Part shown: positions 29,325 to 41,000 of the stretch, one piece after another
Layout: every line of letters starts with the position of its first letter
How positions within the stretch are numbered: position 1 is the stretch's first letter
Origin: Cryptomeria japonica
Taxonomy: Eukaryota > Streptophyta > Pinopsida > Cupressales > Cupressaceae
NCBI RefSeq assembly: GCF_030272615.1
Contig: NC_081405.1
Location: 607,140,677 to 607,204,676 of the forward strand
Length of the DNA stretch: 64,000 nt
Reading direction: 5' to 3'
The notes under the pieces: model-generated
What the model saw: only the letters and a program-made list of their open reading frames with translations
The model's database searches: none
Told to the model about the DNA's origin: nothing
Translations under genes and position numbers: made by a program

Positions 29325-30492
29325 TGTTGGAGATTATTGATAGCATGAGCTTGTAGGTTATCATTGATGTCAAACCTGGTTATTTGGATGAATGTTGGTG
29401 TAGATATGTTTTGTTAGACCTTGGTTATCAATATGGATGTTGGTTTCAATACTCTTTTGGTGTTGGTTGTCATCTTGTATTCAAGGTGGTCCAAAATGAT
29501 TTGATTTAGTGGATCATATTATTTTGGCCCAGATATATGTTGGAAGATATGTTGAGATGTCTATTTGGGTATCACCTTGGCATGTGGATATTTCCATGGA
29601 GTATTTTGCATTAGAAATGGTTACATGGTTGATTGATTGATTATATCTACACGTTATATTTTGTAATGTCCTTTATAGTATGTGTTAGTGTGTGCGAATA
29701 GTCAAGTCATTCATGGAATCATGCATTGTGATATGTTTTGGTTCCCTCTTTCTCCTAGAGTGGACCGATCTAAGTATTTTAGGTCTTGGTGGCTTATTTT
29801 GTGTAATATTTCTTATTTTGTTTGGGTCAACTCTCAATTAGGTTTTCAATGTTGTATCTCATATTTAAGATGTGTGGATGGATGAATTGAGTGTGAACAA
29901 GAAGTGAATTGTGTAAGAAGTGTATGTGAATGATTTTGCAATAAAATTTGAGTTTGTGGTTATGCAAAAGTCAATTTGAAAAGAGCTTTGAAGGTGATAT
30001 ATTCTACAAGATATTATATTGTGTTAGCGAAGATTATCAGAGATGTTTGTCATGATGTCGGTTTCTTGATTCAGTTGTTCAAGGATAATTTCATGATTAG
30101 GAGAATCATTTATTTCAACTATTCCATTTGTTGTTGATTGACAGTGAGTCCTTCCACAATAGGTTGCATCTTGTCCTGAAGAAGTGTTCTTCAGTTGTGC
30201 AAGTCCTCTTGTATCTTGCCTAAGGTAGTGTGCCTTAGTTTTGCAAGTCTTTCAAGTGTTGGTCCATCTTGATTGCATGCCTAAAATGTTGTAAACATTG
30301 TTATTCATAATGTGAGTTAGATTCCCACCATGGTTTTTCTCTGTTTGGGCTTTTCATGTAAATCTCTTGTTCATGTGTTTATGCTCGATGTGTTGATGGT
30401 TAAAGTGTTATTGTTAAATAAGTTGATTAATAATTATTTTTGAAGTTTCAAACAGATTCAGCCCCCCTCTCAGTCTCGCTAGGTGTTCAACA
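29325..30492 (+). mobile_element. Ty1/copia LTR (family B), plus orientation
   Basis: Begins TGTTGGAGATTATTG and ends GTGTTCAACA, directly followed by a copia-type primer-binding site. The end contains the CCCCCCTCTCAGTC block common in plant copia LTRs. An inverted copy of the family occurs at 32772-53440. Confidence 0.85.
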
Positions 30493-30494
30493 AT

Positions 30495-30510
30495 TGGTAT
30501 CAGAGTAAGG
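30495..30510 (+). other. Primer-binding site of the family B copia element
   Basis: TGGTATCAGAGTAAGG two bases after the LTR end. It matches the 3' end of initiator tRNA-Met, the usual primer of plant copia elements. Confidence 0.85.
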
Positions 30511-30551
30511 TTCCTCTTTGAAAAGCTTAACTGTTTGAGGTAGATTTAGAG

Positions 30552-30745
30552 ATGGTGTAGGACCTTCGTGTTAAAGCTCTGATGTTTGATGGAACAAACT
30601 TTTATTATTGGAAGGAAAGAATGGAGTCTTACTTGGAAGCATTGTGAAATGAAATCCGAGGGATTATTTAGACAAGTTATCAATGCCCTTAGAATGGACC
30701 ATCAACTCCAAATGAGATTAGGGCTCAGGTTATGAACATGTAAAT
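30552..30745 (+). pseudogene. Copia gag 5' fragment (family B), truncated
   Basis: Open only in short pieces: ALMFDGTNFYYWKERMESYLEAL is typical of the start of copia gag, where the YWKxRM signature follows the initial FDGxN. It starts after ATG GTG and a TAG, has further stops, and ends where a microsatellite-like segment starts near 30740. The rest of the element is absent. Confidence 0.75.
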
Positions 30746-30881
30746 AAATATACATTCATACATATGCATATATCTACACATGCATGCACGTGCATATACA
30801 TATGGATACACATGCATTAGCTAATTATATATTGATCTTGTGCACATTGCCCCCCAATATATGTTTGTGTTTGTGGGTGTG
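30740..30881. repeat. CATA/CATG-rich simple sequence
   Basis: A run of ATACAT/CATGCA motifs. Similar sequence resumes after the solo LTR at 32066-32160, so the LTR seems to have inserted into one simple-sequence tract. Confidence 0.7.
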
Positions 30882-32062
30882 TGTTGGCAATATGAAGGAA
30901 TTGATTATGTATTACATTGATGTTTGTCATTGATGTCAACACTAGCTTGTTTGGTTGTCTACCGAGTTCTGGTAGAGTGGTTGGATTGTGATGTTGATCA
31001 AGAGATTGGTCTCTGATATATGGTTTGGTTCAGTCATTCTTGTGATTCAGATGCATATCTCATTCAGTTGGTTCAAGATTTAGTGATCTGGATGCTATCA
31101 TATGTTCTAGTAAGCTATTTGGTTACCAATAAGGGTTTTACCGGTAGAGTTTTGTTGAAGATCTTTTGATGGATTTGATAAGTGGTGTTGGTGCGGCTTC
31201 TAGTATGTTCTCTAGATGTTGATGTTTATCATGTTTGTGTTCTTGTTGATTGGTGGTGTTGAATTTGGCTTATGGCAATCTATTTTAGGTCTGGTGCTAT
31301 TCTGTTAGGTTATGGATCGGTTTGTGTAACATGTTGGTGGATGCTCCTGATGTGTTACTGGTTGGGTTTATTAGTTGGATGATGTTATTTCGGCCTCTGG
31401 CTGACTTGGTTTGCAGGTTTATATAATGGATTTATTGTATTATCTTTTAGGTGGTCGACCTAATTGTTTAGGTCTCGGGTTTGTATAAATATGATATAAG
31501 ATCTCTATGTAGATCATGGGATTATCTGTGTGTGAAGAAAGTTGTAATCATATGCAAAGGTTTTGGTCAATCATATGTGATCGAATTGGGTTTGTGTAAG
31601 AGGTTTAAGACCTTCGGTATTGAGCTTAAGCAAAACTGTACTTAGGCATAGGAGATGTTATTCTTCCAGATCAATCTTCTTTCTAGATTGTAGTTCGAAG
31701 ATTTATGTAGTCAATGAGGCTCATTTGTGATGAGCAGTGGGCTCTAGGCAGTGTGCCTTCCTGCATGTGCAGGCCCCTTATTGTAATCACATACTTACTG
31801 TAGAAGTATCATCTGACTGTGGGTAGGGTTTCCCACCGTGGTTTTTCCCTTTATTGGGTTTTCAACATACAAATCTTGGTGCTATGTGTTGTGGATGCAT
31901 GGTAAATGTATTACGATTTATGTGTGTGCTTGATTGACTTATCTTCTATTCTGGTATTTGGTTTATGCATTTCAATAAAAGGTTTTATGTGCTTAAAGTT
32001 TCATAATTTGTTGACAACTGATTCACCCCCCCCCCTCTCAGTTGTCCACCGATTATCCTAAC
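30882..32062 (+). mobile_element. Solo copia-type LTR
   Basis: Begins TGTTGGCAATATG and ends GATTATCCTAAC, with a TATA box (TATAAAT) at 31484-31490 and the CCCCCCCCCTCTCAG block just before its end. TGTG runs flank both sides, so a duplicated target cannot be told from the microsatellite. No internal region is present. Confidence 0.75.
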
Positions 32063-32164
32063 TGTGTGTGTGTGTGTGTGTATAAATATGTAAAATTACA
32101 AAGATACACTCATACATATACATATATCTTCACAAATGCACACACGCACACACACATAAAAATG

Positions 32165-32773
32165 TTGTTGTAAGGCCAATTTTATGTTTCCTTTGTCTAA
32201 AAGAACGATTAGGTTTCTATACTTTATTTCCTACAAATATTTTCACATTTTTGTCTTTTTACTATATTAGTTTGTTAATAAAAATTTTTGTGTCAAGTTA
32301 AACTAACTATCTCCATGTTTTCCAGTTGGATGTTTCTTTAAAAAAATGGCTATTTTAAACTTTAGCTGTCTCTTTCTATTGAATTCTCAAATGTTTTAAA
32401 AACATGGTTATTTTAATCTTTAGCTATCTCTTTTTGTTCTTGATTTGCAAATGTTTAACTAACATTGTTTTTAAAATATTTACTCAAAGCATAAAATACC
32501 TCTTCTTCCCCGAGGTTTGATAATGTCATCTAGTAGTAACGAGAATACAAGTTTGATAACGTATTTCAAAACACACAAAAGCTTCATGGAAGCATGTCAT
32601 TGAATGGTTAGGCAGGAGAAAACCATAAAACCTACATAAAATTGTGGAAAACACAAACACTATTGTAAGGTCACTTTTCTGTTTCTTTTGTTCTAAAAGC
32701 ACAATTAGGTTTCTATACTTTATTTCCTACAAATGCATTCACATTTCTATCTTTTTATTACAATAGTCCTTTG
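32165..32773. repeat. Direct duplication, ~125 bp, copies 485 bp apart
   Basis: 32165-32290 and 32650-32773 share GGTTTCTATACTTTATTTCC and TACAAAT...TTCACATTT. A (GT)n tract and its CACA counterpart lie just to the left (32065-32150). No gene. Confidence 0.8.
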
Positions 32774-32866
32774 TTGAACACCCAGCAAGACTGAGAGGGG
32801 GAGTGAATCAGTCTGAAACTTCAAAAACAATCAATAATCAACTTATTTAACAACAATACTTTAATC
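32772..32866 (-). mobile_element. Antisense family B solo LTR, left piece
   Basis: Reverse complement of the end of the LTR at 29325-30492 (TGTTGAACACC, CTGAGAGGGGG). It is interrupted at 32866 and resumes at 52340. The LTR ends are TGTTGAACA here and GTTGAACA at 53440. The flanks TCCTT (32767-32771) and TTCTT (53441-53445) fit a 5-bp target duplication with one change. Confidence 0.85.
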
Positions 32867-33566
32867 TAAAGAAAAGGTTTTCCAGATCCGCTCCTCCCTG
32901 GAGCAGGAGGTCTCTGAGGATTCTAAGAAGGATGAACCCCAGTCTGCTCGGAAAAAGAAAACTAAAACTTCCATTTAGATAAGGAACAAACAGAAGAGGC
33001 AGGAAGATAATGTTATGGGGCTGGAGGAACAAGTGCAGAGAAAGGATCCTGACGTCGACCAGAAATTGGAGGAGGATATCACAGAGGAAGGTTTTGATCA
33101 CAGGGTTGATGGAAATGTTGATAAGATCACTAGTGGCGACGTCCCCAAAAATGAACAAGATAATTCTGGTAAAAAAAAACCCCCTTCAAATCCTCCCACT
33201 GAGGGATTGAAAGGTTTTGTGGACACCATCGATTGGTTAATTAACAGTTACAAGAAAGTTGTGGAGGATAATAAGTTGAGCCATAGAGTCCAAATTCTGG
33301 AGACAATTAGTATTGGTGGACGCAAATCTATGGCGGAATATGTTGAGGATTTGACTAAAATTGTTGCTAGAGCCGAAGAGATCAAAGATTCTTTCAACCC
33401 TAAGTTTGAGAAAATTGAGAAGGCCCTGATAGAGATAAAAACTAATGACAATGCTATGGACCAGAGAATGGCAAAAAATGACAACAGATTCAATAAAATT
33501 GAAAAATGCCTCAAAAGTATTGCTGAACAAAGTTATAGCATTCTGAAGGCCTCAACCAACAATACC
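32867..33566 (+). pseudogene. 5' part of a retroposed coding segment split by the gypsy insertion
   Basis: An open frame runs from 32880 with one in-frame TAG (near 32976), then an ATG at 33015, to the gypsy boundary at 33566. It continues in frame at 51928 after removing the gypsy element and one copy of its ATACC duplication, ending at a stop at 52138-52140. The product is highly charged, Lys/Glu/Asp-rich, with long stretches that look helical (FEKIEKALIEIKTND), so a coiled coil is likely. I do not recognise the family. An 18-bp direct repeat with two mismatches (32849-32866 and 52340-52357) flanks the segment, which fits target-primed retroposition. No poly-A tail is visible. Confidence 0.6.
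33562..33566. repeat. Target-site duplication ATACC, left copy
   Basis: ATACC immediately before the gypsy 5' LTR. The same five bases follow the 3' LTR at 51923-51927. It proves that both LTRs belong to one insertion. Confidence 0.93.
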
Positions 33567-34950
33567 TATAGACGTATAAAAATGACCATATTCCCAAATG
33601 AATATTTTATGTTCATTCCTCTATTTTAGTTAAATCTAATTTAACTAAATTACTCGCATTCCTCTATTTAATTAAGTAAATTATTCAATTTATTTAATTA
33701 AATTCACTAGAACCTTTTGCATCATTTAATTGAATAAATCATTTTATTTAATTAAACCCCTTTCTATCTACTTTTAATTAAATTTATATTTAATTAATAG
33801 TCTGCCCCAAATTGAATAAATCTAATTTATTCAATTTCCCAAATTGCAACCAAATTGAAATAAAAGCAATTTATTTTAATTAATCCTATTATTCCTCACC
33901 CACTTGCATTTTCCTACATCTCCCACTTGCCTCCTAAATCCCCTTCCTAAATTCTTCTAGAACCTATCTAATCATAATCAATTAGCCCAAACCTATTCAT
34001 TATCCCCTTTCCCTAAATTTGAGGAGGTCACTTCTCAAATTTGGAGTAAAGTCTTTAAAAGGCATTAAAGTTTTGTTGAATGCCCCCAAATTTGGAAGGA
34101 CTCTTACAAATTTGTCCCCAAAGTCTTCAAACCATTAATGGTTAACTAACCTCCATCTAACCCAAAGGTCCATTTATTGCTTTGACCATGGTTATTCCTT
34201 TAACCTTTGCACAAGAGTTTACCCCTTGGGTAAAAGCTTTATCCATTGGATAACCCTAACCTAGCCTTAACCCTTACCTCCTAAGGTAACCGTGAGGTCT
34301 TCTCAAGCATTTAATGCTTCTTACCTCTCCTCCCAACCAGCCTTATGTTGACAATTGTCACCATTTCATTGGTGAAAATTGTAAACATGGATTGACAACT
34401 TTCAATCTTGACCATCCATTGCCCTGTTTTTGCTATAAATAGAGCTCTCCTTCCTTCATTTTAAGGATCGATCCATGCAATCTTTTAGTATCTCATTTAT
34501 GCTCAATTTTATCAATACATCTAGTCTCTCTTTGCAATAGGAATTAATCTAATATAGCATTTTAGAATATTTCTTTTATCATTAGCTTAAATCATTAACT
34601 AGTATATCATGTTAGGATGGTATTGCTACTAACCTTGTCATCTTATAATCTAGTTTAACGCATTTGTAGAATCATGCATAAATAGGATGCATTCATGTTA
34701 AAATCAATCAAAAGCATCCCTCGTTCTTGCATTAGTCATCCCTAAGTCACTTTGCTCAATGATTTGAGAGGAAAGACATTGGCTTGAGGGACCTTGTGAG
34801 ATAGAGAACCATGGAACCAACCTTGGGAAGTTGAGTCATTCTTCATGACTCCATAACTTGCACCAAGAAGTCCTGTGGATGTGTGAGCAAGCCTCTTTGA
34901 GCTTCATTTTTTAAATTTTAAGTTTCATTGACCCGTTTTTCTCGCATACA
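33567..34950 (+). repeat. Gypsy 5' LTR
   Basis: Matches 50447-51922 from TATAGACGTATAAAAATGAC to CTCGCATACA. The first dinucleotide is TA here and TG in the 3' LTR, so the terminal TG has mutated. It is 92 bp shorter than the 3' LTR because of several small deletions (for example at about 34075 and 34150). The TATA box is at 34434-34440. Confidence 0.95.
34434..34440 (+). promoter_or_regulatory. TATA box of the gypsy 5' LTR
   Basis: TGCTATAAATAGAGCTC. The identical sequence occurs in the 3' LTR at 51406-51412. Confidence 0.7.
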
Positions 34951-34954
34951 TTTA

Positions 34955-34972
34955 TGGCACCCACCATGGGGC
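34955..34972 (+). other. Primer-binding site of the gypsy element
   Basis: TGGCACCCACCATGGGGC four bases after the 5' LTR. It begins TGG, as needed to pair with the CCA end of a tRNA. I do not assign the tRNA. Confidence 0.7.
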
Positions 34973-35036
34973 ATTACCCCATTAATCATATCGATTTTTA
35001 AAAATAATCACTTTTGCAGGTACGCAGGAAACATGA

Positions 35037-35292
35037 ATCAGCGCATAGGGGACATCCCTTAGCGCATCTGGTTAATCTTCTAGCACATTTGGCTCACTGT
35101 TTATCGTGTGGGACTCATTCCCCAGCACGTGCAGACCATATTTTAGCACATCATATTTCTAACGTTTTCCTGTAGGTCTTTCAGCGGGAGAATAACAGGC
35201 TAGCGCATTCGAAAAATAGTTCAACGCATCGGGTCTGTCCAATAGCGCATCACAATCATCCTGTAGCGCATACAGTCTGTTCTGTAGCACAT
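35037..35292 (+). repeat. TAGCGCAT motif array, leader cluster 1
   Basis: About ten copies, some as AGCACAT or AACGCAT, spaced roughly 20-24 bp. The sequence between copies differs from unit to unit, so only the motif is conserved. Confidence 0.8.
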
Positions 35293-36804
35293 CACAGATA
35301 GAGGCAAAAAATAAAATTGTAACTGAGCCTAAAAATAGACTTGTTGAAGTCCACAAGAGCCTATTTTTTTCTAATTGTTTTGGTTGGTATTTTGCAGGGT
35401 CTTTAACATTTTCTTGCAGGGAGGAGCATAGTGTTACTTTTAGAGTTACAATAATTTAAGTTTTTTTTTACTAACTTAGTTGAGTTAGTTAAAATTTAAG
35501 GTCGTTTAATTCTTATGGGGTAAAACTAAACTCACCTTGTTTGGGCTATAAAAAGAACCACCAAAAACAATCTTTTTTTGCTTTTCCTAGGAAAACAAAA
35601 TCTTCAATTAGGTTTTAAAAAGAACAAGTCAATTTTCCATTTTTGCAATAAAAAAAAGATTAAAAAGAACTTCACCATCCTTTGGTGCATAAAAGGATCC
35701 ATTTTTAGTTTTTGCAAAGTAAAGAATCACACCAAGTCTCAAAAGTCTTTTTCAGCTAAAGAGGGAAAATCTTCCCCTTTCGATCGATTTCTTTTGTTAA
35801 GGAAACATCGTGTTCATTTTGTTGACCAAGTTCTTCTTTTCAAATTAGACAATCATTGCCTTGCAAAGTTAAAAAGAACATCATGCTTTTTGGAGCAACA
35901 TCTCCAAATAGAAGTTAGCAAATCATTGTTTTGAAGGGCTAAAAAGAACAACTTGATTGCCTTGTCTCGAAAGTGGAAGGTATATGCTCTCCTCTTAACT
36001 GGGTGATTAAAAATTCAAACCACTCTTAAGCTTTCTGTACTCAAGCATTTACATCCTTTAGCAGGCATGTCTTCCCAAGGGGTTGAAAAACTCTTAAAGC
36101 CATTTATGGCCAGTGTGAAGGGAATGACCTAAGTGGGGAACGACTTTGAAGCCAAGTGTTCCAACCCACTATAATCAAAAGTGGAAGGTGATGAAAGTCC
36201 CTTTCAACAGTTGCGCGCAACGATTAGCCTTCCCCCAGTATCCTTGAGATACGTAAAGCCTTTGTTCTAAAGGTTGGGAAGCCTCTCGAGGGAGTTTATC
36301 ATTGACGAACGAACAAAAAGCTTGATTACAAACATTAGCATAGAAACTTTGAGCCAAGTCAGTAACCAAACATTTGTAATATCATAGTGCAAGGGTGGGG
36401 AAGAATCCGCCCCCAAGATCACTCACCATATATCTCCCAAGATAACTACTCAATTGTGAAGCAATTCACTTTGGGTTAATTTTTGGCAAAAGACAAAAAA
36501 GTGGGTGCCCCCTAGGGGGTGACATGATTATTTGAGCTGACGGAGTATCGAGACTAGTGGGATATGATATTGCTTATGACCCTTGAATAAAGAGTCTGAT
36601 TGGAATGCATGTTGTATCTAAACCTGTTGAAACATTGGGGATTTGAACACATCCTCGCAGAACATACACTTATTGTTTAGATTAAGCAAAATGGTTGTCT
36701 CTTTGGTGTCGTGCTTTTATTTGTTACTTCATAAAATCATCTATCAGCACTAAAAACTCAAGGCAAAATCCCAAAATTGCAGGAAAACAACCAAGCCAGG
36801 GCAG

Positions 36805-37185
36805 TTTAGCGCGTAAGAGCAGCTTCTTAGCGCATAGGAACCATCTTTTAGCGCATTAAACCTTCTCTTTAGCGCATCAAGTCTTAATAGTAGCGCTTCA
36901 CCAAGATCTAAAAACCAATAGTTACAATTGGCGCGTTTTAAAAATAGTTTAGCGCGTTGAAGCATTGACCTAGCGCATGGGAGCCAAACTTTAGCATGTA
37001 GGGTTTAACTGCTAGCACATAGAAGACCCATATTGGCGCATGACCTTTTAAACCAAGGCAGAAACAAAGTTAAACAATTTTAACCAGTTAGCGCGTTAAA
37101 GCATCAACTTAGCGCGTGGGGTCTTTTCATTAGTGCTTTGAGAACGTTTTGTAGCGCATAACGTCTCTGTTTTAGCGCATAGCCA
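36805..37185 (+). repeat. TTAGCGCATAG motif array, leader cluster 2
   Basis: About fourteen copies such as CTTAGCGCATAGGAACC and TTTAGCGCATTAAACC, with GCGCGT variants. Best-kept copies are at about 36807, 36831, 36850, 36873 and 36893. It is in the same orientation as cluster 1. Confidence 0.85.
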
Positions 37186-38034
37186 AAACCAGAAAAAACA
37201 TGGGGCAAAACAGAGGTAAATTTTGAAAATTTTGAGAATAATTTCGGAAACTTTCCATCATCCGCTCGAACTTCATCAATCATAAAACCAAGAACAGAGT
37301 ATCAAAAGCTATTTCTAAAAGCAAATTTCCATCAAACAAGGTTGTCTCAAATATGAAACTAGTCGCAAGATAAACATATCTCTCTTGTCAAAATCAGGAA
37401 CCATCATCACAAGTGGCAAACAGGTCCTTAAAATCAAACGGATTTCTATCCCAAAACACACTTGTTTAAAACTCTAAGTTGTCAAATCGAGTTTCCATAT
37501 CGGGAAAGCTTATATTCCATATCATTTGACACACTTTGTCATGAGGGGGCATCTAAACCTTCACTTTGATAAAGTAGAACTTGAGTTTCCAAAACAAGCT
37601 AAACTAAATCCAAAAACAAATCAAAGGAAACCATTGATCGCTTGTGCATGACTAATTCTCATATTCTGAGAAGAAAGAATATTTATCATAACACTAAGTT
37701 GAAGAAACAGCAACCGAGTTCTTCGAAACTTGCCAAAAGAAATAAATTTTTATACATCAATCGTCAACTCTTCAAATCTCATCGAACATTCCTTCGTCAT
37801 ATATGATTATATCTTCAAAACAAAACAAACGAATTTGACAAGGAACCATTAAGGAGTAGAGCATTCTGTCAGAAGTCCGCATTCAACCAACAAATAAATC
37901 ATGGAGGGAAGATCAATCTGGCATTCTTTCCAGATGAGTGCATCGCTTACAACATACCCCGAGTCGAACCACCAACCCCTGAATAAAATATTGAAGAAAA
38001 TTTCATTCCTTTTATCACAGAAAGCTTCTACTAG

Positions 38035-41000
38035 ATGCCCACTATCACTCGCTCTCAACAAAACAAACAAAGTGAAATGCAATCAGAATCTAGCATGAAT
38101 CGAAGATTATTAAATCCTTTCGAGCGTCCAAATCTAGAGGACGCCGAAATTTCTGAAGAACTTCTTCAAGAATGTCAAGAAATCGCTTCATTTCAAAAAC
38201 TTGTGGAAAGAATCATGGAAAATGACAAGGAAAAATATTTACTCATGCTCACAAGCAAAGGAGTTAAACTTCCGGAGGACTTAGACACAAACATTTTTAG
38301 AACATGATCGTGACATTACGAATATCAAGAAAGGTAAAGAGAAGAAAAAGCACGTGACCCTGAACAAAACATACCAGAACAAAATATACCAGAACAAGAC
38401 TTTCCTGAGTAAAACATCCCTGAGCAAAACATATCGTTCCATACCCCATTTCAACCTAGAATTAATGCAAGGGAAGAATTTTTCCCTTGGCAAAATAATG
38501 CACCTTTGATTGCTCTTACTCAACAAATGCAAATGTTACAAAGACAAATGCAAGACATGCAACAAGGGACAACAGTAAGGTATTCATTAAATGAAATTTG
38601 TCCTTATCCGTTTGATAGAAGATTGAACTTGGTACCTTTTCCTCCAAACTCAGACGTTCCCAAATTTGACAAGTATGATGGAAAAAATGATCCCTGTGAT
38701 CATGTTCGAGAATTATGTACAATGAGTCTTGAATTTGCTCATGATGATAGCTATTTAATGAGGTTATTCCCAAGAAGCTTGGGAGGGAAAACAATGGAAT
38801 GGTCATCCAAAATCACACCTCCCGTCAGATCATTCGATGAACTAGTCAACAAATTCATAACTCAATATTCCTATAACATTCAACATGCTATCACCATGTT
38901 AGATGTCTGTAACACCAAATAGAAAAACAATGAAACATTCATGGCATTCCTTCAACGTTGGCAACGTATGGTTTCGAGATATCCTCGAGATGTGCCTGAA
39001 AAGGAAAAGATGAAATTTTTCGTCGATAACTTGAATAGTGAGCCGAGTTACAGACTCAAACTCCAATGCATACCATCTTTTGCTAAATTGATTGAGAATG
39101 TCATCCAAGTAGAAGAAGCATGTGTCAACAAAGGAATGTTGAAATTTTTCAAAGAAGGAACAAATTCATCCAATTACAACAACTTAGACAAATCCAGATT
39201 CTGGACTAGAAACAAAAACACTGGAAATGAAGGAGGAAATAAATCAAATGATCCAAAATCAAAACAGCCTGTGCTTGCATTATCAGGTAATCCTCAAACT
39301 ACAAAGAATCCCAAAAGTGCTAACCCAGGCACTAACACTTATATCAATCAAGATCAACTCAATACAAGCAACGCCAACAATACCCAAAACAATAACACCA
39401 ATCGAGGACCTAATCCAAACTCACAGGGTAACACAAACAACTTTTCAAAACGCATTTACACACCACTAGGGCAATCACTGGAGTCAGCATTTAGAGAACT
39501 CCTGGCAAACAAAATTATCTCTTTACCTACAATCAGCAACTTCGAACCACAAATCAAACCACCCTGGTGGAATGACTCACACTTTTGTGATTTTCATCGC
39601 AACAAAGGTCATCAAACAAATGATTGCATGAGGCTGAAAAATATTGTTCAAGACATGATCGATAAAGGTGATTTAACGGTCGATGGTCTCAAGACAAATG
39701 GTGACCATGGAGCTTTCAAAAATCCTCTTCCAAACTATAACAAGGATGGAGCTTCAACCTCAAATGATACACATGGAGCTTGCATCAATCACATCTACAA
39801 TAACACCATCAATCACATATCAGCTGAGGACAATCAAGTCAATGTTATCACAATCAAAGACAGGTGTGAACATGAATCCGTCAACGTAACAACCAGAGCT
39901 CAAAAATATGTCTTGAAGGGACATATGTCAACAACAAACATCGTACCCAAAATTCAATATGATCTGGTCAATCAACTGCGCAAAAATCCTGCTGAAATAT
40001 CTATACTTGAGTTGCTAAAACTTTGACCAAAACACAAGGACATATTGGAACAAGCGTTACTAGAAACAAATGTACCTCAAGATCTGGATGCTGACAAATT
40101 CCAAACCATGGTGGTTCATATGACAGGGCCTCATAACCTCACTTTTTCTAAGCATGATAATATCTCATTGAGCCATCTACACAATACTCCACTCCATATT
40201 GAAATCATGGTTTATAAACACTGAGTTAAACAAGTATTAATAGATGGAGGAGTTGGACTTAATATTTGTACCTTAAAACTTATCCGTGCATTAGGCTTCT
40301 CTGAGGAGTCTATTGATCCACGCAAAAAGATCACCATAAAGGCATATGATGATGAGGAAAGATCATCTAAAGGAACAGTGGTGTTGCCAATTCAGGTAGG
40401 ACCGATACAAAAGAATACTATGTGCCAGGTCTTAGACATAGACCTCGCATATAACATCTTATTGGGTCGACCCTGGATACATGAAATGCAAGCAATACCC
40501 TCTACATATCACCGGTGTGTTAAATTCCCCTACGATGGGCAGGAAGTTTTGATATCAACTGATCATAATCCATTTCAGCATTGTAATGCTATGGGGGCAG
40601 CCCAAGACAACTTGGTTCCGCATAATAGAGAGAAACAAAATTCCTCAGCACCAGATCTTCAAAAAGAAAAGTCTACATCACTGTCTATGGATTTCAAGCA
40701 GAAAATGAAAATCAAAGAACAAGGCATGGGAGAATACTCTTTAGAACCCATGTGTTTGGCTAACTTGCCAACATCACCAACATCTTATGGATTACCTACA
40801 ACATCAACACATTAAGCAACTTAGCCCATCACCAAGTTTGATGGCACATTTCTCCAACTCGACACTCTCGCACATGAATCCGAGGAAAAGGACATCCTTA
40901 GTTGGCTATACAAAGATGAGGAAAAAGACAGAGCAGCTGCTGTGGAAGTAGCTATATCAACACACTTGTATGGAAAAGGCTACTTAATCATGTAGCAAAT

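Larger units (their letters stand above)
34973..38034 (+). other. Long gypsy leader with two arrays of a TTAGCGCAT motif
   Basis: No protein supported. The motif TAGCGCAT and one-base variants recur every ~20-24 bp at 35037-35292 and again at 36805-37185, in plus orientation. Between the clusters is ordinary AT-rich sequence. Short open frames in it (for example 35578-35934) look like chance. Confidence 0.75.

Noticed and set aside
35578-35934. 118-codon Lys/Phe-rich open frame in the gypsy leader
   Set aside because: Composition follows the AT-rich DNA and there is no known domain. Such leaders normally have chance frames.
36750-36965. Minus-strand frame with a repeated 8-residue pattern (xALxxxxx)
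   Set aside because: It is the translation of the 24-bp TAGCGCAT array. Other frames repeat equally well and none has a start or context for a gene.
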